Shown: in pieces, positions 1 through 5,891 of the stretch
Layout: every line of letters begins with the position of its first letter
Position numbering within the stretch: position 1 is the first letter of the stretch
Source of the DNA: Holophaga sp.
GTDB taxonomy: Bacteria > Acidobacteriota > Holophagae > Holophagales > Holophagaceae
Reading direction: 5' to 3'
DNA: 5,891 nt
Assembly (NCBI GenBank): GCA_031292735.1
Contig: JARLGP010000184.1
Coordinates: 1-5,891 of the forward strand
The notes under the pieces: generated by a model
What the model was told of the DNA's origin: nothing
What the model saw: the letters and a program-made list of their open reading frames with translations, nothing else
The model's database searches: none
Translations under genes and position numbers: made by a program

Positions 1-235
1 CTCCCCCGGCCCCATCGATCCGGCACAAACATCGGGCTCCTGGCGGAGAAACCAAGTGTCAAAAACCCTTGCCGGGGGAACGGGCGCTCCGCTGCTTTTC
101 ATCCGTCCAGGTGTGGCGAAGCATCATCGTTTCTCGGCGATTGGCTTTTTCTCGACTGCGGTAGGACGCCGAGACAGCCGAGGTTCGCCGAGAAAAGCAA
201 ATTCGGGGAAGGTGCGTCGACTGAAACGTAAGCCG
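1..235. other. Left-edge intergenic stretch, no gene supported
   Basis: No reading frame here looks like a protein. The frames that cross it are the reverse reading of the acetyltransferase gene to the right. The stretch lies downstream of that gene's stop codon. GC is about 59% by hand count, lower than the glg region. It contains an 11-bp inverted repeat with extra half-copies (130-195), a weak 9-bp inverted repeat (2-10 with 71-79) and a 5-bp hairpin next to the stop codon. What lies to the left is outside the window. Confidence 0.5.
130..198. repeat. Inverted repeat with competing arms downstream of the YafP-like gene
   Basis: TTTCTCGGCGA at 130-140 is the exact reverse complement of TCGCCGAGAAA at 185-195, leaving a 44-nt interior. 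A second left arm, GCTTTTTCTCG at 144-154, can pair with CGAGAAAAGC at 189-198 with one bulged T, so two left arms compete for one right arm. The core GCCGAG also occurs at 168-173, 177-182 and 187-192. The arms are seen directly. A role, such as a decayed terminator or a repeat-element remnant, is only a guess: no clean T-tract follows on either strand. Confidence 0.45.
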
Positions 236-240
236 TTACG
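227..240 (-). terminator. Weak hairpin at the end of the YafP-like gene
   Basis: CGTAA (227-231) and TTACG (236-240) form a 5-bp stem with a 4-nt loop that includes the stop codon of the gene ending at 236. On the minus strand only a short TTT follows. The stem is too short and the T-tract too poor for a confident intrinsic terminator. Confidence 0.2.
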
Positions 241-727
241 CGCGGCTGGGTGGGGTCGCTTCCAGGGTCTTGCGCATCCGGAAGTTGGTCAACGGAACGC
301 CCCGCAGGGTGACCGTCTGCCGGGCTTCCACCGCAAAGCCCCATTTCTCGAAAAAGGGACGCGCGGTGATGCTCACTTCGGCAAACAAGGATGCCGTGCC
401 CTGGGCCGATGCCGCTTCGTGGATCCTGGCCATGAGGGCCGACCCGACGCCCGTGCGCGCAGCCGATCCGGCAACGAAGAAATGATCAATATACCCGTTC
501 GCTTGAACGTCGGCGTACCCCAGGATGGAACCGTCCCTTTCCGCGACGAAGGGGCGGATTCTTCCCATCCGCTCGGCCCACGGAGCCTCGTCCGCCTGCC
601 GCGGAGCGGGCGCCCACGCGGCAATCTGCTCGACGGTGTAATCCTTGGAAGCGATCTCATGCACGGCGGAAAAGAAGACCTGCCGAAGCGCGCCCTCATC
701 ACCTTGCCGGAAGGGACGGATGACCAT
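236..727 (-). CDS. YafP-like GNAT family N-acetyltransferase
   Basis: This is a 163-residue single-domain GNAT protein expected to transfer an acetyl group from acetyl-CoA to an unidentified amine. It reads like the YafP-type subgroup: an IRPFRQGD beginning, AVHEIASKDY with a following IAAWAP (about 21-40), the core strand IDHFFV (80-85), the CoA loop RTGVGSALM (91-99), and the ending ITARPFFEKWGF (120-131) then RGVPLTNFRM (142-151). It has no signal peptide or membrane segment, so it should be cytoplasmic. The GNAT loop consensus is [QR]xxGx[GA]. Here the first position is Ala90, although both glycines (93 and 95) remain. I chose the ATG at 727 because AGGAG lies 5 nt upstream. The frame stays open upstream to 910, but that extension would overlap the preceding gene by about 128 nt and has no GNAT character. 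It follows the other acetyltransferase by 55 nt and is probably co-transcribed with it. The family is well supported; the substrate is unknown. Confidence 0.88.
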   Translation of the reverse strand: MVIRPFRQGDEGALRQVFFSAVHEIASKDYTVEQIAAWAPAPRQADEAPWAERMGRIRPFVAERDGSILGYADVQANGYIDHFFVAGSAARTGVGSALMARIHEAASAQGTASLFAEVSITARPFFEKWGFAVEARQTVTLRGVPLTNFRMRKTLEATPPSRA

Positions 728-782
728 GGCAACTCCTGACGTTCGCGGGGGAAAGGGGAACGGACGGGGACAGTGTGCGTCC

Positions 783-1511
783 TCAGTCCCGGCCGTGCCC
801 CCCCCTGGACGGGAATTCCGACACCAGCCGTTCGGCCTTGAAGCCGATCCGGCGGTACAGGGGCTGCCCCATGACCGAAGCGGACAGCACCGCCCGGTGC
901 AGGCCCACATCCTGGCCCAGGGCCAGGCAGGCTTCGGTGGCCGCCCGCCCCAGGCCCATCCGGCGGTAGGCCGGCCGGGTGCCTACGGCATAGATGCCCA
1001 GGGCCTCGGTGCCGCAGTACGCCAGGGCGGTGGCGGCCGGCAAGCCGTTCTGGAAGGCCAGCAGGGGCACCGCCCCGCCTTCCCGCACCAGGGGCAGGAA
1101 GAAGCCCCGCACCGCCTCCCCGCTCAGCCCCAGCGCCTCGCTGGCGGTGGCGGCCCAGAACGGGAAATCGTGGCTGGAGTCGGCCCGGGCCAGCCGGATG
1201 CCGGAGGGGCACTGGCGGCAGGTGTGCCGGTCGAGATCCAGCACCAGGTCCGGCACCGTTTCCGGCGGCTGGAAGCCCGCCTGGCGCAGGGCGGCGCCAT
1301 CCTGCCCCTCCATCAGGGCCCAGGTGAAGCCGCTTTCCCCGAACCAGTCCCGGCTCCGCTCGATGAGGCCGGGCTCCGCCGGCCCCCACACGAAATTGGC
1401 GAAGGCGTCGCGCACCGGGCTCTTCACGGCCTGGAAGCCGTCCTCCTCGATCACCTCCCAGCCCGCGGCCCGGGCGCACTCAAGAAAGTTCTGGATATGG
1501 AAATTTTTCAT
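783..1511 (-). CDS. Two-part GNAT family N-acetyltransferase
   Basis: This 242-residue protein has two halves. The first (about 1-95) resembles the degenerate GNAT-like domain found at the start of some tandem GNAT proteins, with a FANFVWG stretch, SGFTWALMEG and a repeated 'aGF' turn. The second (about 105-235) is a canonical GNAT domain: IYAVGTRPAYRRMGLG contains the CoA-binding RxxGxG pattern (183-188), and SASVMGQPLYRRIGFK (about 210-225) is the usual C-terminal segment. It should be a cytoplasmic acetyl-CoA-dependent transferase of unknown substrate. The linker carries a CRQC motif (98-101), which is unusual here. Two adjacent ATGs begin the frame, at 1514 and 1511. I prefer 1511 because GGAG is 5 nt from it but only 2 nt from the first. 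That GGAG sits in a hairpin (1518-1545). The gene lies 67 nt after the alcohol dehydrogenase and 55 nt before the second acetyltransferase, all on the same strand. Confidence 0.87.
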   Translation of the reverse strand: MKNFHIQNFLECARAAGWEVIEEDGFQAVKSPVRDAFANFVWGPAEPGLIERSRDWFGESGFTWALMEGQDGAALRQAGFQPPETVPDLVLDLDRHTCRQCPSGIRLARADSSHDFPFWAATASEALGLSGEAVRGFFLPLVREGGAVPLLAFQNGLPAATALAYCGTEALGIYAVGTRPAYRRMGLGRAATEACLALGQDVGLHRAVLSASVMGQPLYRRIGFKAERLVSEFPSRGGHGRD

Positions 1512-1517
1512 CATGTC

Positions 1518-1545
1518 TCCAGGGCCGGCCTGACCGGTCCCTGGA
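1518..1545 (-). promoter_or_regulatory. Stem-loop covering the Shine-Dalgarno of the two-part acetyltransferase
   Basis: T plus CCAGGG (1518-1524) pairs with CCCTGG plus A (1539-1545). Inside it CCGG (1525-1528) pairs with CCGG (1534-1537), with one bulged base at 1538 and a 5-nt loop (1529-1533). That gives 11 base pairs, nearly all G-C. On the minus strand the downstream arm includes three of the four bases of the GGAG Shine-Dalgarno (1520-1517), so the structure should mask ribosome access. No T-tract follows directly on either strand, which argues against an intrinsic terminator. The fold is read from the sequence; its regulatory role is inferred. Confidence 0.5.
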
Positions 1546-1555
1546 ACATGAGTGC

Positions 1556-1570
1556 TTTAATTATTTATTA
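1556..1570 (-). promoter_or_regulatory. AT-rich stretch, possible -10 region for the acetyltransferase genes
   Basis: This short stretch is almost entirely A and T in otherwise GC-rich surroundings. On the minus strand it contains AATAAT (1565-1560), five of six matches to TATAAT, about 49 nt upstream of the preferred acetyltransferase start. No good -35 hexamer lies 16-18 nt further upstream: the 17-nt position reads CCGCTT. It could be a weak promoter that lets the two acetyltransferases be expressed apart from the dehydrogenase, or it could be part of a transcript end. Confidence 0.25.
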
Positions 1571-1574
1571 GGTT

Positions 1575-1589
1575 CCCGCTAGAAGCGGG
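1575..1589 (-). terminator. Short hairpin spanning the stop codon of the alcohol dehydrogenase
   Basis: CCCGCT (1575-1580) and AGCGGG (1584-1589) form a 6-bp stem with a 3-nt loop that includes the TAG stop codon. On the minus strand the following bases are A-rich (AACCTAATAAATAATT) rather than a run of T, so it does not meet the usual rule for an intrinsic terminator. It may slow or stabilise the transcript end. Confidence 0.25.
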
Positions 1590-2619
1590 TCACCACCGTC
1601 ACCCCGACCCCCTGGAACTTGTCCATGTCCATCAGCGCGTCGATGGACTCCTCCAGGCTGATGGTCTTGCCGATGAGCTTTTCCGGGGCCAGCTTGCCCG
1701 ACTCGATCATGGCCAGCATGGCGTCGTAGCGGTGCGCCTGCATGCCGTGGCTGCCGATGATCTCCAGTTCGTTGCCGATGACCTTGCTCATGGGGATCCG
1801 CGGCGTGCTGTGGTCGGCCAGCATGAGCCCCACCTGGATGTGCTTGCCGCGCTTGCGCAGGTTGCTGATGGAATTGAAGCAGGTGGTGGGGTGCCCCAGG
1901 GCGTCCACCGACACGTGGGCGCCGCCCTTGGTGATCTCCAGCACCGCTTCCACCACGTCCGGAACCTTGGTGGAATTGACCGTGGCCACCGCGCCCAGGG
2001 ACCGGGCCAGGGCCAGCTTGTCGTCGGCGATGTCGATGGCGACGACGTTGGCGCCCAGGGCGTTGGCGATCATGATGGCGGACAGGCCCACCCCGCCGCA
2101 GCCGTGGATGGCCACCCACTGGCCGCCGGAGACCTTGCCCTGGTCGACGATGGCCCGGAACGAGGTCACGAACCGGCAGCCCAGGCTGGCGGCCGTGGCG
2201 AAGTCGATGGTTTCCGGCAGGGGCACCAGGTTGGTGTCCGCGTAGTGGATGCCCACGTACTCGGCGAACGAGCCCCAGTGGGTGAAGCCGGGCTGGAACT
2301 GGTGGTCGCACACCTGGTGGTTGCCGGAGCGGCACTGGGGACAGACGCCGCAGCCGCTCACGAACGGGACGGTGACCCGGGCGCCGGGCTTCCACTTGGT
2401 CACCCCGCCGCCCACCGCCTCGATGATCCCGGCCAGCTCGTGGCCCGGCACGTGGGGCAGGTGGATGTCGGAGTCGTGGCCGAGCCAGCCGTGCCAGTCG
2501 CTGCGGCATACCCCGGTGGCCATCACCCGCACCACCACCCCATGGGGCTCCGGAGTCGGATCTGGCACCCGCCGGATCTGCGGAGGCGTGGAAAAGGCAT
2601 CATAGATCACTGCTTTCAT
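1579..2619 (-). CDS. Zinc-dependent alcohol dehydrogenase (medium-chain dehydrogenase/reductase family)
   Basis: This 346-residue enzyme is of usual family length and should interconvert alcohols and aldehydes or ketones with a nicotinamide cofactor in the cytoplasm. The catalytic zinc ligands are present: Cys38 (in GVCRSDWH), His60 with Glu61 (in PGHELAG, the zinc ADH signature) and Cys148 (in LGCRF). Ser40 fits the usual proton-relay position. Structural zinc ligands are Cys90, Cys93, Cys96 and Cys104. The Rossmann loop is GCGGVG (173-178), and Asp196 at the end of the next strand (VVAID) favours NAD over NADP. No frameshift or missing key residue is seen. The ATG at 2619 has GGGAG 6 nt upstream. 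It is divergent from glgB across a 130-bp gap and is followed on the same strand by two acetyltransferases. A fermentative link to glycogen use is possible but not shown. The substrate cannot be told from sequence, so no symbol is given. Confidence 0.94.
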   Translation of the reverse strand: MKAVIYDAFSTPPQIRRVPDPTPEPHGVVVRVMATGVCRSDWHGWLGHDSDIHLPHVPGHELAGIIEAVGGGVTKWKPGARVTVPFVSGCGVCPQCRSGNHQVCDHQFQPGFTHWGSFAEYVGIHYADTNLVPLPETIDFATAASLGCRFVTSFRAIVDQGKVSGGQWVAIHGCGGVGLSAIMIANALGANVVAIDIADDKLALARSLGAVATVNSTKVPDVVEAVLEITKGGAHVSVDALGHPTTCFNSISNLRKRGKHIQVGLMLADHSTPRIPMSKVIGNELEIIGSHGMQAHRYDAMLAMIESGKLAPEKLIGKTISLEESIDALMDMDKFQGVGVTVVTRF

Positions 2620-2646
2620 GGTCAGCTCCCGTTTGCGGATTCATTC

Positions 2647-2675
2647 AATGTGGTCTGGCCCGGTTCCGGCGTCAA
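2647..2675 (-). promoter_or_regulatory. Candidate sigma70-type promoter for the alcohol dehydrogenase
   Basis: On the minus strand TTGACG (2675-2670) matches five of six -35 bases. At 17-bp spacing it is followed by CACATT (2652-2647), which matches only three of six -10 bases. Transcription would begin near 2640, giving a leader of about 20 nt before the ATG at 2619. The -35 is good and the -10 poor, so the promoter may need an activator. One copy of a 16-bp direct repeat lies in its spacer and another just upstream of the -35. Confidence 0.3.
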
Positions 2676-2695
2676 TCCACTGGCCGGGTTCCGGC
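2655..2695. repeat. Near-perfect 16-bp direct repeat in the adh-glgB intergenic region
   Basis: CTGGCCCGGTTCCGGC (2655-2670) and CTGGCCGGGTTCCGGC (2680-2695) match at 15 of 16 positions, with a 9-bp spacer, so they are 25 bp apart start to start. Each copy holds a CCGG/CCGG dyad-like core. They flank the TTGACG of the candidate adh promoter. This is what a tandem operator for a regulator of one or both divergent genes would look like. The repeat is seen directly; the regulator is unknown. Confidence 0.55.
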
Positions 2696-2712
2696 AGAAA
2701 TACCGGAATCCG
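2685..2712 (+). promoter_or_regulatory. Stem-loop upstream of glgB
   Basis: CGGGTTCCGG (2685-2694) pairs with CCGGAATCCG (2703-2712) over 10 positions. Nine are Watson-Crick and one (2688 with 2709) is G-U in plus-strand RNA, with an 8-nt loop CAGAAATA. The wobble pair makes the fold better on the glgB strand than on the opposite one. It ends 37 nt before the glgB start and has no T-tract, so it is not an intrinsic terminator. It overlaps the second direct repeat copy, so it may instead be a DNA-level dyad. Confidence 0.4.
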
Positions 2713-2749
2713 CCGGCCCAATCGGTAGTACAAAGGAATCACTCCCCGG

Positions 2750-4948
2750 ATGCCCATGCCCGACGCCGCCTCCTTCCCGTTTGATGTCCAGGCCTTCCTG
2801 CGGGGCGATTGCGGGGATCCGGGCGCCTGCTTCGGCATGCGCCAGCTGGGCGCGGACCTGGCGGTGCGGGCCTTCCTGCCCAAGGCCGCCCGGGTGGAGC
2901 TGGTGCACAGCGGCACCGGCGAGGTCGTGGCGGCCATGAAGATGGCCCATCCGGAAGGCGTGTTCGAGGCCCTGCTGCCCGCCCGGGAACCCTTCCCCTA
3001 CCGCTTCCGGGTGCACGGCTGGGCCGCCCAGCCCCAGGACCTGGACGACCCCTACCGGTTCGGCTCCGCCCTGGGCGAGCTGGACGTCTACCTGATGGCC
3101 GAAGGCACCCACCTGCGCCTCTACGAGAAGCTGGGCGCCCACCCGGTGACCCGGGAAGGGGTGGCCGGGGTGGAGTTCGCGGTGTGGGCGCCCAACGCCC
3201 GCCGGGTGAGCGTGGTGGGCCAGTTCAACAACTGGGACGGCCGGCGCCACCTCATGCGCCGGTTCTCCTCCTCGGGGGTGTGGGAGCTGTTCGTGCCCGG
3301 CATGGTCCCCGGCGACCTCTACAAGTTCGAGCTCAAGAGCGGCGACGGCCGGCTGCTCCCGCTCAAGGCCGACCCGTTCGCCTTCCGCTGCGAGTTCGCG
3401 CCCGGCACCGCCTCCGTGGTGGCCCGGGAACCCGGCTACGCCTGGGACGACGCCCCGTGGATGGCCGAGCGGGGCAAGCGCAACCACTTCGACGCCCCCA
3501 TCAGCCTCTACGAAGTGCACCTGGGCTCCTGGCGCCGGCGCGAGGACGGCGGCTTCCTCAGCTACGGGGAGCTGGCCGACCAGCTGATCCCCTACGCCCA
3601 GTCCATGGGGTTCACCCACCTGCAGTTGATGCCGGTGAGCGAGCACCCGTTCTACGGCTCCTGGGGCTACCAGCCGCTGGGCATGTTCGCGCCCACCAAC
3701 CGCTACGGCGCGCCCGAGGACTTCATGGCGTTCGTCGACCGCTGCCACCAGGCCGGCCTGGGCGTGCTGCTGGACTGGGTGCCGGCCCACTTCCCGGCCG
3801 ACGCCCACGGCCTGGGCGAATTCGACGGCACCCACCTCTACGAGCACGCCGACCCGCGCAAGGGCCGGCACATGGACTGGGGCACCCTGATCTACAACTA
3901 CGGCCGCACCGAGGTGCAGAACTTCCTCATCGCCAACGCCCTGTACTGGATGGACCGGTTCCACGTGGACGGCCTGCGGGTGGACGCGGTGGCCTCCATG
4001 CTCTACCTGGACTACAGCCGCAAGGCCGGCCAGTGGCTGCCCAACCGCTACGGCGGCCGGGAGAACCTGGAGGCGGTGGCCTTCCTGCGCCGGCTCAACG
4101 AGGTGCTCTACGCCCACTTCCCGGACACCCTCACCGTGGCCGAGGAATCCACCGCCTGGCCCATGGTCACCCGGCCCACAAGCCGAGGCGGCCTGGGCTT
4201 CGGCTTCAAGTGGAACATGGGCTGGATGCACGACACCCTGGTCTACATGGGCCGCAACATGCTCTACCGCAAGTACCACCAGGGCGAGATCACCTTCAGC
4301 ATGATCTACAACGACGCCGAGAACTTCGTGCTGCCGCTGTCCCACGACGAGGTGGTGCACGGCAAGAAGTCCCTGCTCTGGCGCATGCCCGGCACCCGCT
4401 GGGAACAGTTCGCCAACCTGCGCCTGATGTTCGCCTACATGTTCGTCCATCCCGGCAAGAAGCTGCTGTTCATGGGGGGCGAGTTCGGCCAGGAAAGCGA
4501 ATGGGACCACAACAAGGCGCTGGACTGGGACCTGCTGCAGTACGGCGAGCACCAGGGCGTGCGCACCCTGGTGGGCGACCTCAACGCCCTGTACCGGTCC
4601 ATCCCCGCCCTGCACACCCTGGACTGCGCCCCGGGCGGCTTCCAGTGGATCGATTGCGGGGACAGCAAGAACTGCATCCTGTCCCTGCTCCGGCACGCCG
4701 CCGACGGCTCGTTCCTGGTGGCCGCGCTCAACTTCACCGCCAAGCCGCAAACCGGCTACCGGATCGGCGTGCCGGCCCCGGGCCGCTACCTGGAAGTGCT
4801 CAATTCCGATGCCAGCCGCTACGGCGGGCAGAACTTCGGCAACGACGGCGCGGTGCTGGCCGAACCGGTGGCCATGCACGGCCAGCCCCAGTCGGTGTCC
4901 CTCACCCTGCCCCCGCTCGGCGCCATTTTCCTCCGGCTGCCCATATAG
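2750..4948 (+). CDS. glgB: 1,4-alpha-glucan (glycogen) branching enzyme GlgB
   Basis: GlgB cuts alpha-1,4-linked glucan chains and rejoins them through alpha-1,6 bonds, creating the branches of glycogen. At 732 residues it is close to the 728 of E. coli GlgB. Domains in order are an N-terminal beta domain (about 25-105, then DDPYRFG and [13 protein letters not shown]), a CBM48 carbohydrate-binding domain (about 138-225, [17 protein letters not shown]), the GH13 barrel (about 250-620) and a C-terminal beta domain (about 635-732). GH13 signatures are DWVPAHF (342-348), [10 protein letters not shown] with nucleophile Asp412, VAEEST with acid/base Glu465, and SHDEVVHGK with Asp533. These sit exactly seven residues beyond E. 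coli Asp405, Glu458 and Asp526, so the enzyme should be active. Of two in-frame ATGs (2750 and 2756) the first is preferred, since AAAGGA ends 12 nt before it; the spacing is long, so the second is possible. It is probably co-transcribed with glgP. Confidence 0.98.
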   Translation: MPMPDAASFPFDVQAFLRGDCGDPGACFGMRQLGADLAVRAFLPKAARVELVHSGTGEVVAAMKMAHPEGVFEALLPAREPFPYRFRVHGWAAQPQDLDDPYRFGSALGELDVYLMAEGTHLRLYEKLGAHPVTREGVAGVEFAVWAPNARRVSVVGQFNNWDGRRHLMRRFSSSGVWELFVPGMVPGDLYKFELKSGDGRLLPLKADPFAFRCEFAPGTASVVAREPGYAWDDAPWMAERGKRNHFDAPISLYEVHLGSWRRREDGGFLSYGELADQLIPYAQSMGFTHLQLMPVSEHPFYGSWGYQPLGMFAPTNRYGAPEDFMAFVDRCHQAGLGVLLDWVPAHFPADAHGLGEFDGTHLYEHADPRKGRHMDWGTLIYNYGRTEVQNFLIANALYWMDRFHVDGLRVDAVASMLYLDYSRKAGQWLPNRYGGRENLEAVAFLRRLNEVLYAHFPDTLTVAEESTAWPMVTRPTSRGGLGFGFKWNMGWMHDTLVYMGRNMLYRKYHQGEITFSMIYNDAENFVLPLSHDEVVHGKKSLLWRMPGTRWEQFANLRLMFAYMFVHPGKKLLFMGGEFGQESEWDHNKALDWDLLQYGEHQGVRTLVGDLNALYRSIPALHTLDCAPGGFQWIDCGDSKNCILSLLRHAADGSFLVAALNFTAKPQTGYRIGVPAPGRYLEVLNSDASRYGGQNFGNDGAVLAEPVAMHGQPQSVSLTLPPLGAIFLRLPI

Positions 4949-5017
4949 GTCATACTGCCCTGGTTGTTCCAATCATGGAGCCCGGCCCCCAATCACCTCC
5001 CGGCAAGGAAAGACCCG

Positions 5018-5891
5018 ATGGATACCCTGCAAGCCAAGCTCAAGACCCTGACCCGCAACCTATGGTGGACCTGGCGACCGGAGGTGCGGGCGATCTTCCG
5101 CGACCTGGACACCGAGATCTACCGCAAGGCCCACCGCAACCCGGTGCGGGTGATCAAGGAGATCAGCCCCGCCTACCTGGAGAAGCGCGCCGAGGAAGTG
5201 GACATCCTCACCCGCACCGACCGCGCCCTGCGCCAGCTGCACGACTACCTGCACCCGCTCACCACCTGGGGCATGGTGCACGCCGGCACCCTGCTGTCCC
5301 GGCCGGTGGCCTACTTCTGCGCCGAGTTCGGCATCCACGAATCGATCCCCATCTACTCCGGCGGCCTGGGCATCCTGGCCGGGGACCACCTGAAGGGCGC
5401 CTCCAACCTGGGCGTGCCGCTGGTGGGCGTGGGCCTGCTCTACCACCGGGGCTACACCACCCAGGTGCTGGACGCCAGCTTCTGGCAGCACGACGTGAGC
5501 GAGCCGTTCGATTCCGCCGACCTGCCCTTCGACCCGGCCCTGGGCCCGGACGGCCAGCAGGTGCGGGTGGGGGTGGAACTGCCCGGGCGCACCGTGTGGG
5601 CCAAGGTGGTGGAGGCCCGGGTGGGCCGCATCCGGCTGATCCTGCTGGACACCCGCGACGAGGCCAATTCCGACGAAGACAAGGCCCTGGCGGCCTCGCT
5701 CTACGGCGGCGACCAGCGCATGCGCATCCAGCAGGAGCTGCTGCTGGGCGTGGGCGGTTCCCGGGCCCTGCGGGCGCTGGGCATCACCCCCAGCGTCTAC
5801 CACCTCAACGAAGGCCACTCCTCGTTCGCCATCCTGGAATGGGCGAGGCACCGGGTGGAGCAGGACGAGCTGGACCCCTGGGCGGCGCTCA
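5018..5891 (+). CDS. glgP: Alpha-glucan phosphorylase, GT35/DUF3417 type (partial, C-terminus outside window)
   Basis: The first 291 residues are visible and the frame is open at the right edge. The enzyme uses phosphate to release glucose-1-phosphate from the alpha-1,4 ends of glycogen or maltodextrin. The start (LTRNLWWTWRPE, about 11-22) is typical of the DUF3417 domain that begins the archaeal/Thermus-like phosphorylases, rather than the E. coli MalP/GlgP type. Other family signatures are AYFCAEFGIHESIPIYSGGL (98-117), GILAGDHLKGASNLGVP (118-134) and YHLNEGHSSF (261-270). The family is generally 700-850 residues, so more than half is missing, including the lysine that binds pyridoxal phosphate; that residue cannot be checked. 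The ATG at 5018 has AAGGA 8 nt upstream and is the only sensible start. It follows glgB by 69 nt with no terminator visible, pointing to an operon for glycogen branching and breakdown. Confidence 0.95.
   Translation, partial: MDTLQAKLKTLTRNLWWTWRPEVRAIFRDLDTEIYRKAHRNPVRVIKEISPAYLEKRAEEVDILTRTDRALRQLHDYLHPLTTWGMVHAGTLLSRPVAYFCAEFGIHESIPIYSGGLGILAGDHLKGASNLGVPLVGVGLLYHRGYTTQVLDASFWQHDVSEPFDSADLPFDPALGPDGQQVRVGVELPGRTVWAKVVEARVGRIRLILLDTRDEANSDEDKALAASLYGGDQRMRIQQELLLGVGGSRALRALGITPSVYHLNEGHSSFAILEWARHRVEQDELDPWAAL

Noticed and set aside
57..62. Perfect TTGACA -35 hexamer on the minus strand
   Set aside because: The expected -10 position 17 bp away reads GAGCCC, so there is no promoter partner.
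2..79. 9-bp inverted repeat TCCCCCGGC (2-10) with GCCGGGGGA (71-79)
   Set aside because: Short GC-rich arms separated by 60 nt are expected by chance in DNA of this composition.
59..127. A 22-residue minus-strand peptide (begins MMLRHTWTDEK)
   Set aside because: Very short with a weak ribosome binding site and no similarity I recognise; such frames arise easily by chance.
180..245. Possible integron attC site after the YafP-like gene, since acetyltransferases are common cassette genes
   Set aside because: No GTTRRRY core site or matching attC arms were found between the stop codon and the left edge.
56..739. A 227-codon plus-strand frame over the YafP-like gene
   Set aside because: Most of it is the reverse reading of the acetyltransferase, and it has no family resemblance or convincing ribosome binding site.
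728..910. N-terminal extension of the YafP-like acetyltransferase to an upstream ATG at 910
   Set aside because: It would overlap the upstream acetyltransferase, shows no GNAT-like sequence, and the ATG at 727 has a good AGGAG.
1732..2784. A 350-codon plus-strand frame opposite the alcohol dehydrogenase
   Set aside because: It is antisense to a gene with all zinc ligands in place, has low-complexity composition and runs into the glgB start.
2672..4972. A 766-codon open frame on the minus strand opposite glgB
   Set aside because: It mirrors a complete, confident glgB. Its composition (rich in His, Val, Gly, Ala and Gln) is what the reverse reading of high-GC codons gives, and no domain is recognisable.
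4949..5017. Possible terminator or promoter between glgB and glgP
   Set aside because: No stable hairpin with a T-tract and no paired -35/-10 boxes were seen; it reads as an ordinary operon spacer with a Shine-Dalgarno.
5060..5851. A 263-codon minus-strand frame opposite glgP
   Set aside because: It is a mirror frame of a clear alpha-glucan phosphorylase.

Overview
The window is a high-GC bacterial chromosomal segment. Hand counts give about 59% GC in the first 240 bases and about 68% in the glgB region. Gene families and codon choice suggest a Pseudomonadota (beta- or gammaproteobacterium-like), but no genus can be named from the sequence alone. No rRNA, tRNA, CRISPR array, insertion sequence or phage gene was seen.

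The layout is two divergent blocks around a 130-bp intergenic region (2620-2749). Leftward from it, on the minus strand, run a zinc-dependent medium-chain alcohol dehydrogenase (2619-1579), a two-part GNAT acetyltransferase (1511-783) and a short YafP-like GNAT acetyltransferase (727-236). Gaps are 67 and 55 nt, so they could share a transcript. The first gap, however, holds two hairpins and an AT-rich stretch that could uncouple the acetyltransferases from the dehydrogenase. Positions 1-235 hold no gene I can support, only inverted repeats.

Rightward, on the plus strand, run glgB (2750-4948), a full-length four-domain glycogen branching enzyme with its GH13 catalytic residues intact, and glgP (5018 to the window edge), the N-terminal part of an alpha-glucan phosphorylase of the DUF3417/GT35 type. 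They are 69 nt apart with no terminator visible between them. GlgB makes alpha-1,6 branches in glycogen and GlgP releases glucose-1-phosphate from its alpha-1,4 ends, so this looks like part of a glycogen metabolism cluster. Other glg genes may lie beyond the right edge.

The genes themselves belong to known families and I found no clearly new system. The items most worth a second look are non-coding: a near-perfect 16-bp direct repeat plus an overlapping stem-loop between adh and glgB, and a hairpin that covers the Shine-Dalgarno sequence of the two-part acetyltransferase.
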